Below are positions 23,795-31,910 of a DNA stretch of 64,000 nt, one piece after another. The DNA comes from Actinophytocola sp044466355 (GTDB taxonomy: Bacteria; Actinomycetota; Actinomycetes; Mycobacteriales; Pseudonocardiaceae): NCBI RefSeq assembly GCF_044466355.1, contig NZ_JBITMQ010000015.1, forward strand, positions 186,001-250,000, in the 5' to 3' direction. The notes beneath the pieces were generated by a model. The model was not told the origin of the DNA and did no database searches. It saw only the letters and a list, made by a program, of their open reading frames with translations. The position numbers were made by a program, and so were the translations under genes. Each line of letters begins with the position of its first letter. Position 1 is the first letter of the stretch.

Positions 23795-24955
23795 GTGCCG
23801 ACAGGTGACCATCTGGGGAGGCTGCACGACGCCATCGAGGACTCGGACTTCGCCTGGACGCTGTGCCTGATCGGCGAGGACCAGTCACACAAGCTGGCGG
23901 TGCTCGCCGGTGACCTGGGGCGACGCAAGTCGAGCACCGGCGAGGGCAAGCAGATCACGTCCGGTTTCGCGTACTGGGGCATCGCCCCGACGATCGCGTG
24001 GGCGCACGCGTGCACCGACCCGTTCTACCCGGTGATGCAGCAGAGCATCGAGTCGTTCGCGCTGCGGTGGGCGCAGGTGCGGGCGCAGCTCGCGGAGACC
24101 CCGTTCCACTACGTCAGCCTCGGCGTCGGCACCGGGCACAAGGACCGCTCCATCCTGCACGACCTGCTGAGCGCGAACCCGGGCCTGCTGTACTCGCCGG
24201 TGGACCTGTCGGCGGAGATGCTGCGGTTCGGCATGCGTGAGTCGCTGAAGGGCGTCGACCTGTCCCGTCGGCAGGTCGTGCCCGTCCAGCTCGACTTCGC
24301 GGTCGACGCGAACCTCGCCGAGTACCGGCGGCTGCTGCACCGGCTGGTCGGCGACGAGCCGATCCTGTACTCGCTGCTCGGCAACACGATGGCCAACTTC
24401 GACGACGACATCGACCTGCTGGGCAAGCTGACCTGGCTGCTGCGCCCGCAGGACCGGTTCCTGCTCGAGGTGGCGACCACCGCGTCCCTCGACGAGGACC
24501 TCGCCGACCACGCCGCCGAGGAGTACCGCAGCAGCCGCGCGTACAAGGAGTTCGTGACCAGCGCGCTGCAGCACTACACCGACCTCACCATCGACATGGA
24601 CAACGTGCACTTCCGCGGCTCCGTCGAGGCCGACCGCGCGCTGCGGGTCAAGGTGATCTACCAGAACGCGACCGGCGGCGTGCAGCGGATCATGCTGCCG
24701 GACCGCAACATCGTCCGCTTCGACGACGGCGACACCATCCGCCTGTACCTCACCAGGAAGTACGCGAACGCCGCCGTCGACGACATGCTGGAGACGGTCG
24801 GGATGACCAAGGTGCTCAGCACCCACTCCGGGTTCGCCTCGCACCGCTCCCCCGGCGGGTTCGGCATCGACCTGATGCTGCTGTCGGCGGGCCGGGCCCT
24901 GCCCGCGCAGCGGTCCAGCCGCGCCGACGAGATCTGGTCCAGCTTCAACCGATGA
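23795..24955 (+). CDS. EgtD-like SAM-dependent methyltransferase
   Basis: 386 residues. The core (residues about 95-370) follows the histidine N-alpha-methyltransferase / EgtD fold: FHYVSLGVGTGHKDRSIL as SAM motif I, YSPVDLSAEMLRF, LYSLLGNTMANFDDDIDLL and RFLLEVATTA. About 80 extra residues at the front (KSSTGEGKQITSGFAYWGIAP) are not in EgtD. EgtB, EgtC and EgtE are not next to it, so a different amino-acid or peptide substrate is as likely as histidine. GTG 23795. The next gene overlaps by 4 nt. Confidence 0.75.
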   Translation: MPTGDHLGRLHDAIEDSDFAWTLCLIGEDQSHKLAVLAGDLGRRKSSTGEGKQITSGFAYWGIAPTIAWAHACTDPFYPVMQQSIESFALRWAQVRAQLAETPFHYVSLGVGTGHKDRSILHDLLSANPGLLYSPVDLSAEMLRFGMRESLKGVDLSRRQVVPVQLDFAVDANLAEYRRLLHRLVGDEPILYSLLGNTMANFDDDIDLLGKLTWLLRPQDRFLLEVATTASLDEDLADHAAEEYRSSRAYKEFVTSALQHYTDLTIDMDNVHFRGSVEADRALRVKVIYQNATGGVQRIMLPDRNIVRFDDGDTIRLYLTRKYANAAVDDMLETVGMTKVLSTHSGFASHRSPGGFGIDLMLLSAGRALPAQRSSRADEIWSSFNR

Positions 24956-25530
24956 CCAGGCTCGTCATCACGGCCCTCACGTTCGGGGCGCTGGCCGTCG
25001 CGGCGGGCCTGGGCATCGCGTGGCTCGTGGTGTCGCCGGCCGACCAGCGCTGGGAGCCCGCGGTGAACACGCTCGCGCTGCTCGCGGGCATCACCGGCAT
25101 CTTCGCCGAGCGGTGGGCGGCCGAACGGGAACGCCGCCTGCAGGCGGTCGAGTCGATCCGGGCCGAGCTGGCGCACGACGTCGAGGTGCTCGACGACGAC
25201 GCGTTCACCCGGGACCCGGACGCGTACCGGCGGCGGCGGGTGTATCCGAGGCTCGTGGTGTCCGCGGTGGACTCCGCGTTCGCGTCGGGTGCGTTGTCGC
25301 GGCGGCGGGACGGGGAGCTGATCAGGATGCTGCACGCCTGGCGGGACACGGTGAACACGGTCAACCGGCGGCTCGACCTCACCGAGTCGCTGACGTTCGC
25401 GACCGCGTCGATGGACGAGGTCGAGGCGTTCAACCGGGCTTTGCAGCGGTCGGACGGGTATCTGACCGGGGCGCGGGCCCTGCTCACGGAACTGCAGTCC
25501 TATCTGGACACCACGTGGAAGGCTCGCTGA
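24952..25530 (+). CDS. Small membrane protein with helical cytoplasmic domain
   Basis: 192 residues. Two hydrophobic helices (about 4-28 and 37-52) are followed by a charged, coiled-coil-like region (ERWAAERERRLQAVESIRAEL) and more helices. No family recognised. The ATGA overlap with the methyltransferase shows the two are co-translated, so it probably works with it. It is followed by a long palindromic repeat. Confidence 0.7.
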   Translation: MTRLVITALTFGALAVAAGLGIAWLVVSPADQRWEPAVNTLALLAGITGIFAERWAAERERRLQAVESIRAELAHDVEVLDDDAFTRDPDAYRRRRVYPRLVVSAVDSAFASGALSRRRDGELIRMLHAWRDTVNTVNRRLDLTESLTFATASMDEVEAFNRALQRSDGYLTGARALLTELQSYLDTTWKAR

Positions 25531-26008
25531 GCTGCTTGGGCGTGCCTTCCGAGGGCTCGCCGGAGGCGGCCTCACGATTCGGGCTTGTTGTGGTTTGGCC
25601 AGGATGGGGTGCCCTCCGGGGGGGTCCTCGCCGGACTGGCAGATCTCGGGGAGGGGCCTTCCGAGTTGGTCTCGGGGTTCTTTGGCGAGGATGGGTCTGC
25701 CTGCCCTCCCGTCGACCTCCCTCCGGGCTATCACACCGGGTCAAGGGGCCGGTGTTTCGGGCACGGGGTGCTTTCGGCTGGCCCCTTGACCCGGTGTGAT
25801 CGGGCTTCGCCAGGTCGACGGGAGGGCAGGCAGGCCGCCTTTCTGGGCTAGAGCCCCGCTCGTGCACGGAGCTGGGGCTCCTTCGCGGCGGTGCAGTGCA
25901 CCTGGTGGATGAGCGGTGGGGGCGGGCGGTTCTCGGTGCGGCGCCCTGGCCCTGGGCGCCGCACCGAACTCCTGTCCCGGGCGCGGAACCGGGGCAGGCG
26001 TCACCACG
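25531..26008. other. Intergenic stretch with a long palindrome
   Basis: About 480 bases between convergent genes. The frames that stay open are products of the inverted repeat and have no ribosome sites. The main content is the palindrome at 25699-25831; the rest shows partial echoes of the same sequence (for example around 25605-25700) and no recognisable gene. Confidence 0.6.
25699..25831. repeat. Large interrupted palindrome
   Basis: Outer arms of 20 bp (25699-25718 and 25812-25831) and inner arms of 21 bp (25730-25750 and 25780-25800) pair perfectly, separated by 11-base non-pairing bulges and a 29-base centre. Such long cruciform-capable repeats at the junction of convergent genes behave as bidirectional terminators or as members of a dispersed repeat family. 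Confidence 0.8.
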
Positions 26009-27661
26009 TCACGCGGTGGCGCACGTGGTGCCGTTCACGGTGAACCCCGTGGGGGCGGTGTTGGCGCCGGTGTAGGTGCCGTTGAAGCCGATCCCGATCG
26101 AGGTGTTCGGGGCTATCGTCTGGTTCCACGACAGGTTCGTCGCGGTGATCTGCTGGCCCGTCTGTGACCAGTTGGCGCTCCAGCCGGGCGGCGTGAGCTG
26201 CTGGCCGGACGGGAACGTGAACGTCAGCGTCCACCCGTTGATCGCGGTCGTGCCGGTGTTCGAGATGGTCACCGTCGCCGTGAAACCGCCGCCGCCGCCC
26301 CAGTTCGAGGCGTTGTAGCCGACCACGCAGCCGCCTGACTGTCCGTCCGTCGTCGTGAACGTCGTTGTCGCCGACGCGGGCGACAGGTTGCCCGCGCCGT
26401 CCCGCGCGCGCACGTACACCTCGTACCGCGTGCTCGGGGTGAGGCCCGTCAGCGTCGCGGCGTTCGTCGTGGTCTGTGCCAGTGTCGTGCCGTCGGCTCG
26501 GTACACGGTGTAGCCCGCCAGGTTGCTGCCGCCCGTGTCCGTCGACGCTGTCCACGACAGCGACGCGCTCGTCGCCGTCACCGCCGACGTGGCCGGGGCG
26601 CCCGGGGTGGTCGGTGGGGTGGTGTCCGGGGTGGTACCGCCTGCGAGCGCGTCGTGGACCGCTGTGTACGCGGGCTTGACCTGGAAGTTCTCGTCCACCA
26701 GCAACGCCGCGCCCTCGCCGGGGAACGTGCTCGGCACCCACGAGTACTTGTCCGTGTAACCCCACGTCGTGATGCCCACGCACCTCGCGACCGCCAGGCA
26801 CGCGTTCGTGACGTTGCGGTAGTAGGTCGCCTGTGTGGCGAGCTTCGTCGCGTCCGCGGGTAGTTGCATGCGGACGTCCAGCTCGGTGATCGCGACGTCC
26901 AGGCCGAGGTCCGCGAACCGTTGCAGGTTCTGCTGCATCTGGCTCGGGAACCCGTACTGGATCGCCAGGTGCGCCTGGAAACCTACGCCGTCGATCGGGA
27001 CGCCGTCCGCCAGCAGCGACTGCACCAGACGGTACATACCGTCGCTCTTGGCGCCGATGCCGTCGGTGTTGTAGTCGTTGATGTACAGCTTCACGTCCGG
27101 GTCGGCGGCGCGGGCCGCGCGGAACGCGTCGGCGATGTAGCTGGGGCCGAGTTTCTGCAGCCAGAACGAGTTGCGCAGCGAGCCGTCCTCGTTCAGCGGC
27201 TCGTTCACCACGTCCCACGCGTACAGGTCGCCGCGGTAGTGGGTGACCACGTTCTCGATGTGGTTCCGCACCGCGGTGCGCATGGCCGTGGCGTCCAGGT
27301 TCTGCACCCAGCCCGGGGTTTGGTTGTGCCACAACAGGGTGTGGCCGCGGACGGTCTGGCCGTTCTGCTGCGCCAGCGCCACGATCTCGTCGCCGCGGGC
27401 GTAGTTGAACTGGCCGGGCTGCGGTTCGGTCGTGTCCCACTTCATCGCGTTGCCCGGGGTCAGCTGGCTGAACTCGGCGGCGATGTGCGGGCGGTAGGCG
27501 GTGTCGGTGATCTCGTTGTTGTCGACGGCGTCGCCGAAGTACTTGCCGTGCGCGGCGGCGTGTTCCTTCAGCGGGCCGGACGCCTGTGCGGGTGTGACCG
27601 CGACCAGCGTGCCCGCCACGGCGGCGAGCAGGCTGGTCGCGGCCGCGAGTGTCTTCCTCAC
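26009..27661 (-). CDS. Secreted GH10 endo-xylanase with FN3 and CBM2
   Basis: 550 residues: signal peptide to about 28 (AVTPAQA), GH10 barrel 29-340, FN3 domain about 347-438, CBM2 about 444-550 (WGGGGGFTATVTISNTG ... GFTVNGTTC). Catalytic acid/base is Glu154 in DVVNEP and nucleophile Glu260 in ITELDV. It cleaves xylan outside the cell and the CBM2 anchors it to cellulose or xylan. The GTG start is one base after the stop of the GH74 gene, with the ribosome site inside that gene's end. Last gene of a four-gene operon. Confidence 0.95.
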   Translation of the reverse strand: MRKTLAAATSLLAAVAGTLVAVTPAQASGPLKEHAAAHGKYFGDAVDNNEITDTAYRPHIAAEFSQLTPGNAMKWDTTEPQPGQFNYARGDEIVALAQQNGQTVRGHTLLWHNQTPGWVQNLDATAMRTAVRNHIENVVTHYRGDLYAWDVVNEPLNEDGSLRNSFWLQKLGPSYIADAFRAARAADPDVKLYINDYNTDGIGAKSDGMYRLVQSLLADGVPIDGVGFQAHLAIQYGFPSQMQQNLQRFADLGLDVAITELDVRMQLPADATKLATQATYYRNVTNACLAVARCVGITTWGYTDKYSWVPSTFPGEGAALLVDENFQVKPAYTAVHDALAGGTTPDTTPPTTPGAPATSAVTATSASLSWTASTDTGGSNLAGYTVYRADGTTLAQTTTNAATLTGLTPSTRYEVYVRARDGAGNLSPASATTTFTTTDGQSGGCVVGYNASNWGGGGGFTATVTISNTGTTAINGWTLTFTFPSGQQLTPPGWSANWSQTGQQITATNLSWNQTIAPNTSIGIGFNGTYTGANTAPTGFTVNGTTCATA

Positions 27662-27662
27662 G

Positions 27663-30311
27663 TCAGCTCCCGGTGGTGCAGGGGTTGTTGTTCACGGTGA
27701 ATCCGGCCGGGGACGGGTTGGTCCCGCTCCACGACCCGTTGAACCCGATCCGCACCGACCCGCCCGGTGCGATCGCGCCGTTGTAACCGAGGTTGACCGC
27801 CGTGACGTCGGCGCCGGTCTGCGCCCACGTCGCGCCCCACCCACTGGTGACGCGCTGTCCGGCGGCGAACGAGAACGCCAGCCGCCAACTGCTCAGCGGA
27901 GTCGTGCTCGTGTTGGCGATCGTCACCGATCCGGTGAAACCGCCAGGCCACTGGTTGACCCCGTAGGTGACCTTGCACGTACCGGTGGGCTCCGGATCGG
28001 GGTCGGGATCCGGGTCCGGGTCGGTCGTGCCGGTCCGGTCGGCGTAGAGGATGCCGCGGCCGTTGGTGCCCAGGTAGACGCGGCCGTACACACGGGGGTC
28101 GCCGGTGATCGCGTCCCCGGCGTTGCCGTACTGGTGCTGGTCGTCGTTGATGCGGACCCACGCGGCGCCGTTGTCGTCGGACCGGTACACGCCAGTGACG
28201 CCGTCGATCGTCGCCATGGCGAACAGGGCCGGGTTCGTCCGGCCCGGTGCTGCCTTGCCGAACCCGACACCGACCGCCTTGGACACCGTGGACAGCGTGG
28301 TGAAGCTCGCGCCCGAGTCGGTCGAGTGGTACAGGCCGGTGTCGCCCGCGAGCCAGATGTCGCCTTCCCTGCCGGGCAACGCCTTGAACTTCGCCGTGCT
28401 GGGCAGGCCGCTGGCCGCGGTCTGCGTGAACGTGGCGCCGCCGTTGGTGCTGACGTAGAACCGGCCGCCGAAGAACCCGTAGAACTTGCTCGCGTTCACC
28501 CGGTCGGACTCCACCACGGCCTCCGTCGGCAGGCCCTGTGCCTGCGTCCACGAGCTGCCGAAGCCGACCGAGTAGTGCACGGGCTGTCCCTTGGGCGCCC
28601 ACACGAACCGGCTGCCGTCGGCGGCCGCCGCGACCGTACCGCCCTCGTTGACGCCACCCGGTTCGGTGCCCTGGAACCAGTTCGCGCCGCCGTCGGTCGA
28701 GAACGCGACGTGGCTGTCGTTCGGCCGGTCGGCGTCGGTGAAGTTGCCCGCACGCACCATCACGCTCGGGTTGTTCTCCGCGTAGTCGAGGCTGGTCGTC
28801 GACGTGAACACCGGCTGGGTGAACATCTTCGACGGCACGGCGGCGAGACTGTCGTGCCGGAAGCCGCCGATGTCACCGAGCCCCGAGACCAGCGGCGCGC
28901 CGGTCGGCGGGCTGATCAGGTCCAGGACCGCGGTCTCCTCCAGTCCCGCCGCCATCGGCCGGATCGTGAACTGGGTGCCGTTGTCCCAGTTGGTCAGGTT
29001 GGTGGTGCCGTAGATGGTGGCGCCGGTGCCGTACATCATGCGGTTGGAGTTGAACGGGTCGATCTCCAGCGACTCGGTCATCCAGCCCAGTTTCGGCGTC
29101 ACCTCGGGTGGTTGCGGGTTCGTGCCGAAGTCCAGCCACGGTGCCGACGAGGTGTCCATCGTGTACCGGAAGCTACGGTTGGGGTACGACGTCCAGTCCC
29201 AGATCCTGGTCCACGTGGCGCCGCCGTCCGTGCTGCGGAAGAAGATGACGTCCGGCCACCACGAGATCTGCGTGGCCACCATGATCGTGCCCGGGTTCTG
29301 CCGGTCGATCGTCAGTCCGCTGTAGCCGAAGTAGCTGTCGCTGCTGCTGGACGGGATGGGGCTGATCCGCGTCCACGCACCGTTCGTCGTGCCGTACTTC
29401 CACACGTCGCCCTTCGCGCCGTCGTACGGGCCGCCGGTGTCGCTCGTCGCGATGTACAGCTGGTGGTTCACCGGGTCGAGGACACCCTTGTGCGCCAGGT
29501 ATCCGGTGGGCTGGCCAGCGATCCGTTCCCAGCTGGTGCCGCCGTCGGTGGACCGGTAGACGGTGTTCTCCTTGTCGGCGACGCCGACGTAGATGCCCTG
29601 CGTGGTGTTGCCCGCGGTGCCGGTCGACTTGTCGAACGTCACCCACACGACACCCGGCCGGTGCGACAGGTAACCGTTGGGGTCACTGGGGTCCTGCGCG
29701 TAGTTGCCGACGTTGGGGAAGTTCGCGACCTTGGCCCACGTGACGCCGTGGTCGGTGCTGCGCCACAGCCCGTTGCCGTCCGGGGCGCCGAAGTAGACGG
29801 TGCTGTTGCGGTTCGGGTCGACCGCGAGCCGCTCCCCCATGCCGCGACCCGGCATGTTGCCGCCGAGCTTGAACGGCAGCGCCGTCGCCTGCCAGGTCGC
29901 GCCCTTGTCGGCCGACCGCAGGATGGCGCCGTTGTTGGGGTCCCAGCTGTTGGTGTACATGCCGACCGCCGCGTACACCCGGTTCGTCTCGACGGGATCG
30001 GTGGCGAGGCTGTGCACGCCGTTCCAGCCCCACCTGTCCCAGCCGACCCAGTCCAGCAGCGGGACCCAGCGGCCGGTGGACTCGTGCCACCGGTACGCGC
30101 CGCCGATGTCGGTGCGCGCGTAGATCAGGTCGCGTTCGGTCTGGTTGAAGACGATCGACGGCACGAACCCGCCGCCCGCGATCTCCACGTTGCGCCAGTT
30201 GTAGGGCTCGGCGGGCGCGGCCGCCGCGGTCGGCCCGGCGGCCGCGCCGGTGACCGCGACAGAAGCGGCCACCAGCGCCCCGGCCAGTAGATGTGCCAGT
30301 TTCACCCGCAT
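27663..30311 (-). CDS. Secreted GH74 xyloglucanase with CBM2
   Basis: 882 residues: signal peptide to about 33, a tandem beta-propeller GH74 domain (35-755) full of sialidase-type Asp-box repeats (RSADKGATW, RSTDHGVTW, RSTDGGTSW, FSTDGGANW), a PD-repeat linker and CBM2. The catalytic aspartates fit ARTDIGGAYRW (Asp68) and GDIGGFRH. GH74 enzymes cut xyloglucan. Third gene of the operon. Confidence 0.95.
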   Translation of the reverse strand: MRVKLAHLLAGALVAASVAVTGAAAGPTAAAAPAEPYNWRNVEIAGGGFVPSIVFNQTERDLIYARTDIGGAYRWHESTGRWVPLLDWVGWDRWGWNGVHSLATDPVETNRVYAAVGMYTNSWDPNNGAILRSADKGATWQATALPFKLGGNMPGRGMGERLAVDPNRNSTVYFGAPDGNGLWRSTDHGVTWAKVANFPNVGNYAQDPSDPNGYLSHRPGVVWVTFDKSTGTAGNTTQGIYVGVADKENTVYRSTDGGTSWERIAGQPTGYLAHKGVLDPVNHQLYIATSDTGGPYDGAKGDVWKYGTTNGAWTRISPIPSSSSDSYFGYSGLTIDRQNPGTIMVATQISWWPDVIFFRSTDGGATWTRIWDWTSYPNRSFRYTMDTSSAPWLDFGTNPQPPEVTPKLGWMTESLEIDPFNSNRMMYGTGATIYGTTNLTNWDNGTQFTIRPMAAGLEETAVLDLISPPTGAPLVSGLGDIGGFRHDSLAAVPSKMFTQPVFTSTTSLDYAENNPSVMVRAGNFTDADRPNDSHVAFSTDGGANWFQGTEPGGVNEGGTVAAAADGSRFVWAPKGQPVHYSVGFGSSWTQAQGLPTEAVVESDRVNASKFYGFFGGRFYVSTNGGATFTQTAASGLPSTAKFKALPGREGDIWLAGDTGLYHSTDSGASFTTLSTVSKAVGVGFGKAAPGRTNPALFAMATIDGVTGVYRSDDNGAAWVRINDDQHQYGNAGDAITGDPRVYGRVYLGTNGRGILYADRTGTTDPDPDPDPDPEPTGTCKVTYGVNQWPGGFTGSVTIANTSTTPLSSWRLAFSFAAGQRVTSGWGATWAQTGADVTAVNLGYNGAIAPGGSVRIGFNGSWSGTNPSPAGFTVNNNPCTTGS

Positions 30312-30324
30312 GTGCCGTCAGTCC

Positions 30325-31836
30325 TCACGCGACCGTGCACGCCGTGCCGTTGACGGTGAAGGCCGACGGTCTGGCGTTGGTGCCGGTGTAGCTCGCGTTG
30401 AAGCCGATCCCGGTGGCCGACGCGCCCGCGGCGATCAGCCGGTTGTGGTCGGCGTTGGTGGCCGTGACCGTCGCGCCGGACTGGGTCCAGGTGGCGCTCC
30501 AGCCGTTCGTGACGCGCTGGTCGCCCGCGAACGTGAACGACAGCGTCCACCCGTTGAGCGCCGCCGTCCCGGTGTTCGCGATCGACAGCGACGCGGTGAA
30601 GCCCGTGCCCCAGTCGTTCACGGCGTACGTGACCCGGCAGGAGGTCTCCGGTTCCGGGTCCGGATCCGGGTTGCCGCCGCCGTCCGGCGCGATGAGGTAC
30701 GGGTCCAGGTAGGCCTGTTTGGTGGTGTTGACCGTGGTCCAGTCGTCGTTGAGGATCCCGCCCGTGTCGCCGGAGTTCGGGTTCCACGACCAGAACGTGA
30801 AGCTGATCGCGTCCGTGCCGGTGCCGAGGTAGGCCATCAGCGTCCGCAGCCACGTCTGGTCACGCGGGTCGGCGAGGGTGGTGCCGAACTCACCGAGCAG
30901 CACCGGTGCCACGTTGTTCTTGAACAGGTAGCCCCAGTTCTTGTCCCAGATCGCCGCCATGTTGTTCGGGAACGCCGGGTCGGAGAACCAGTCCTGTGGG
31001 AAGACCGAGGTCGCGTAGTCGTGTGCGGAGTAGACGAGCCGGTTCGCGACGTTGAGCCGCACCGGTGCGGTCGCCGCGCCCTGCAGGTTGCCGCCCCACC
31101 AGTAGCCGTCGCCGTTGTACTCGCTGACGCCCTCGACGACGATCAGCCAGTTCGGGTTCACCGCCAGGATCGCGTTGCCCGCCCGTTCGGCGGCGAGGCG
31201 CCAGTCGGTGGCCTGGTCGCCGCTCCCCCAGTTCGCGCCACCACCGCCCTGGATGCCGTGCGGTTCGTTGTGCAGGTCGGCGCCGATCACCGTGGTGTTG
31301 CCGAGGTAGCGCTGCGCGAGCATGCGCCAGTCGCTGATCCACCGGCTCTCCGGATAGGCGCTGGTGTACCAGAGCGCGGACTGCGCGCCGGAGTCCGGCC
31401 GGTGCCGGTCCAGCAGCACCTTCATGCCGATCTGCCCGGCGTAGTCGATGATCCGGTCCATGATCTGCAGGCCGGACAGCCCCTGCAGGTCGGGATTGAG
31501 GTCGTAGCGGATGCTGGTCGGCGTGGAGCCGGCGTCGAAGAGCTGGCTGGAGAACGGGAGCCGCAGCGTGTTGTACTTCAGGCTCTTCATCTGGTCGAGC
31601 ATGTCCTTGTAGCCGCGGGACCACAGGCCGTGCGGCGCGTAGTTCGCCGTCTCCAGACCGAACCAGTTGATGCCGGTCATCCGTACCGGCTGGTTGTTCG
31701 AGTCGAGCAGCTGCCTGCCGTTGGTGTGCCAGTAGCCCGCGCCGGCCGCCGAGGCGGGTGCGGTGTGGACCAACGGCACGAGCAAGGCCAGTAACAGTGC
31801 GGGGACCAGGGTGAACGCGACGTTGCGTCGTCTCAT
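30325..31836 (-). CDS. Secreted GH5 cellulase with CBM2
   Basis: 503 residues: signal peptide to about 31 (APASAAGA), GH5 domain to about 388 with acid/base Glu191 (LHNEPHG) and nucleophile Glu316 (LLGEFGT), a short Pro-Asp linker and CBM2 at the C-terminus. Endoglucanase on cellulose is the best call. The ATG at 31836 has a weak GGA site. It lies after a very stable intergenic stem (31866-31904), which may set its expression relative to the first gene. Confidence 0.94.
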   Translation of the reverse strand: MRRRNVAFTLVPALLLALLVPLVHTAPASAAGAGYWHTNGRQLLDSNNQPVRMTGINWFGLETANYAPHGLWSRGYKDMLDQMKSLKYNTLRLPFSSQLFDAGSTPTSIRYDLNPDLQGLSGLQIMDRIIDYAGQIGMKVLLDRHRPDSGAQSALWYTSAYPESRWISDWRMLAQRYLGNTTVIGADLHNEPHGIQGGGGANWGSGDQATDWRLAAERAGNAILAVNPNWLIVVEGVSEYNGDGYWWGGNLQGAATAPVRLNVANRLVYSAHDYATSVFPQDWFSDPAFPNNMAAIWDKNWGYLFKNNVAPVLLGEFGTTLADPRDQTWLRTLMAYLGTGTDAISFTFWSWNPNSGDTGGILNDDWTTVNTTKQAYLDPYLIAPDGGGNPDPDPEPETSCRVTYAVNDWGTGFTASLSIANTGTAALNGWTLSFTFAGDQRVTNGWSATWTQSGATVTATNADHNRLIAAGASATGIGFNASYTGTNARPSAFTVNGTACTVA

Positions 31837-31865
31837 GGCAGGGGTGTCCTCAGGGTGCGCGGGGA

Positions 31866-31904
31866 CCGGGTGCCGCCCTTCGCTGGGAGAAGGGCGGCAC
31901 CCGG
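31866..31904 (-). promoter_or_regulatory. Very stable intergenic stem-loop in the cellulase operon
   Basis: Sixteen perfect pairs (CCGGGTGCCGCCCTTC with its complement) around a seven-base loop, between the GH6 stop and the GH5 start. No T-run follows. It is probably an attenuating or RNase-blocking stem that gives more GH6 than downstream product. Confidence 0.7.
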
Positions 31905-31910
31905 GGTGTG

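Noticed and set aside
25585..25867. Several short open frames sharing the peptide PALPSTWRSPITPGQGA-like words
   Set aside because: They are the two arms of the palindrome read from opposite strands, not genes.
27501..30290. A 900-codon open frame antisense to the GH74 and GH10 genes
   Set aside because: Its translation is a mirror of the xyloglucanase codons (Val/Arg/Gly-rich), while the minus strand gives clear enzyme domains.
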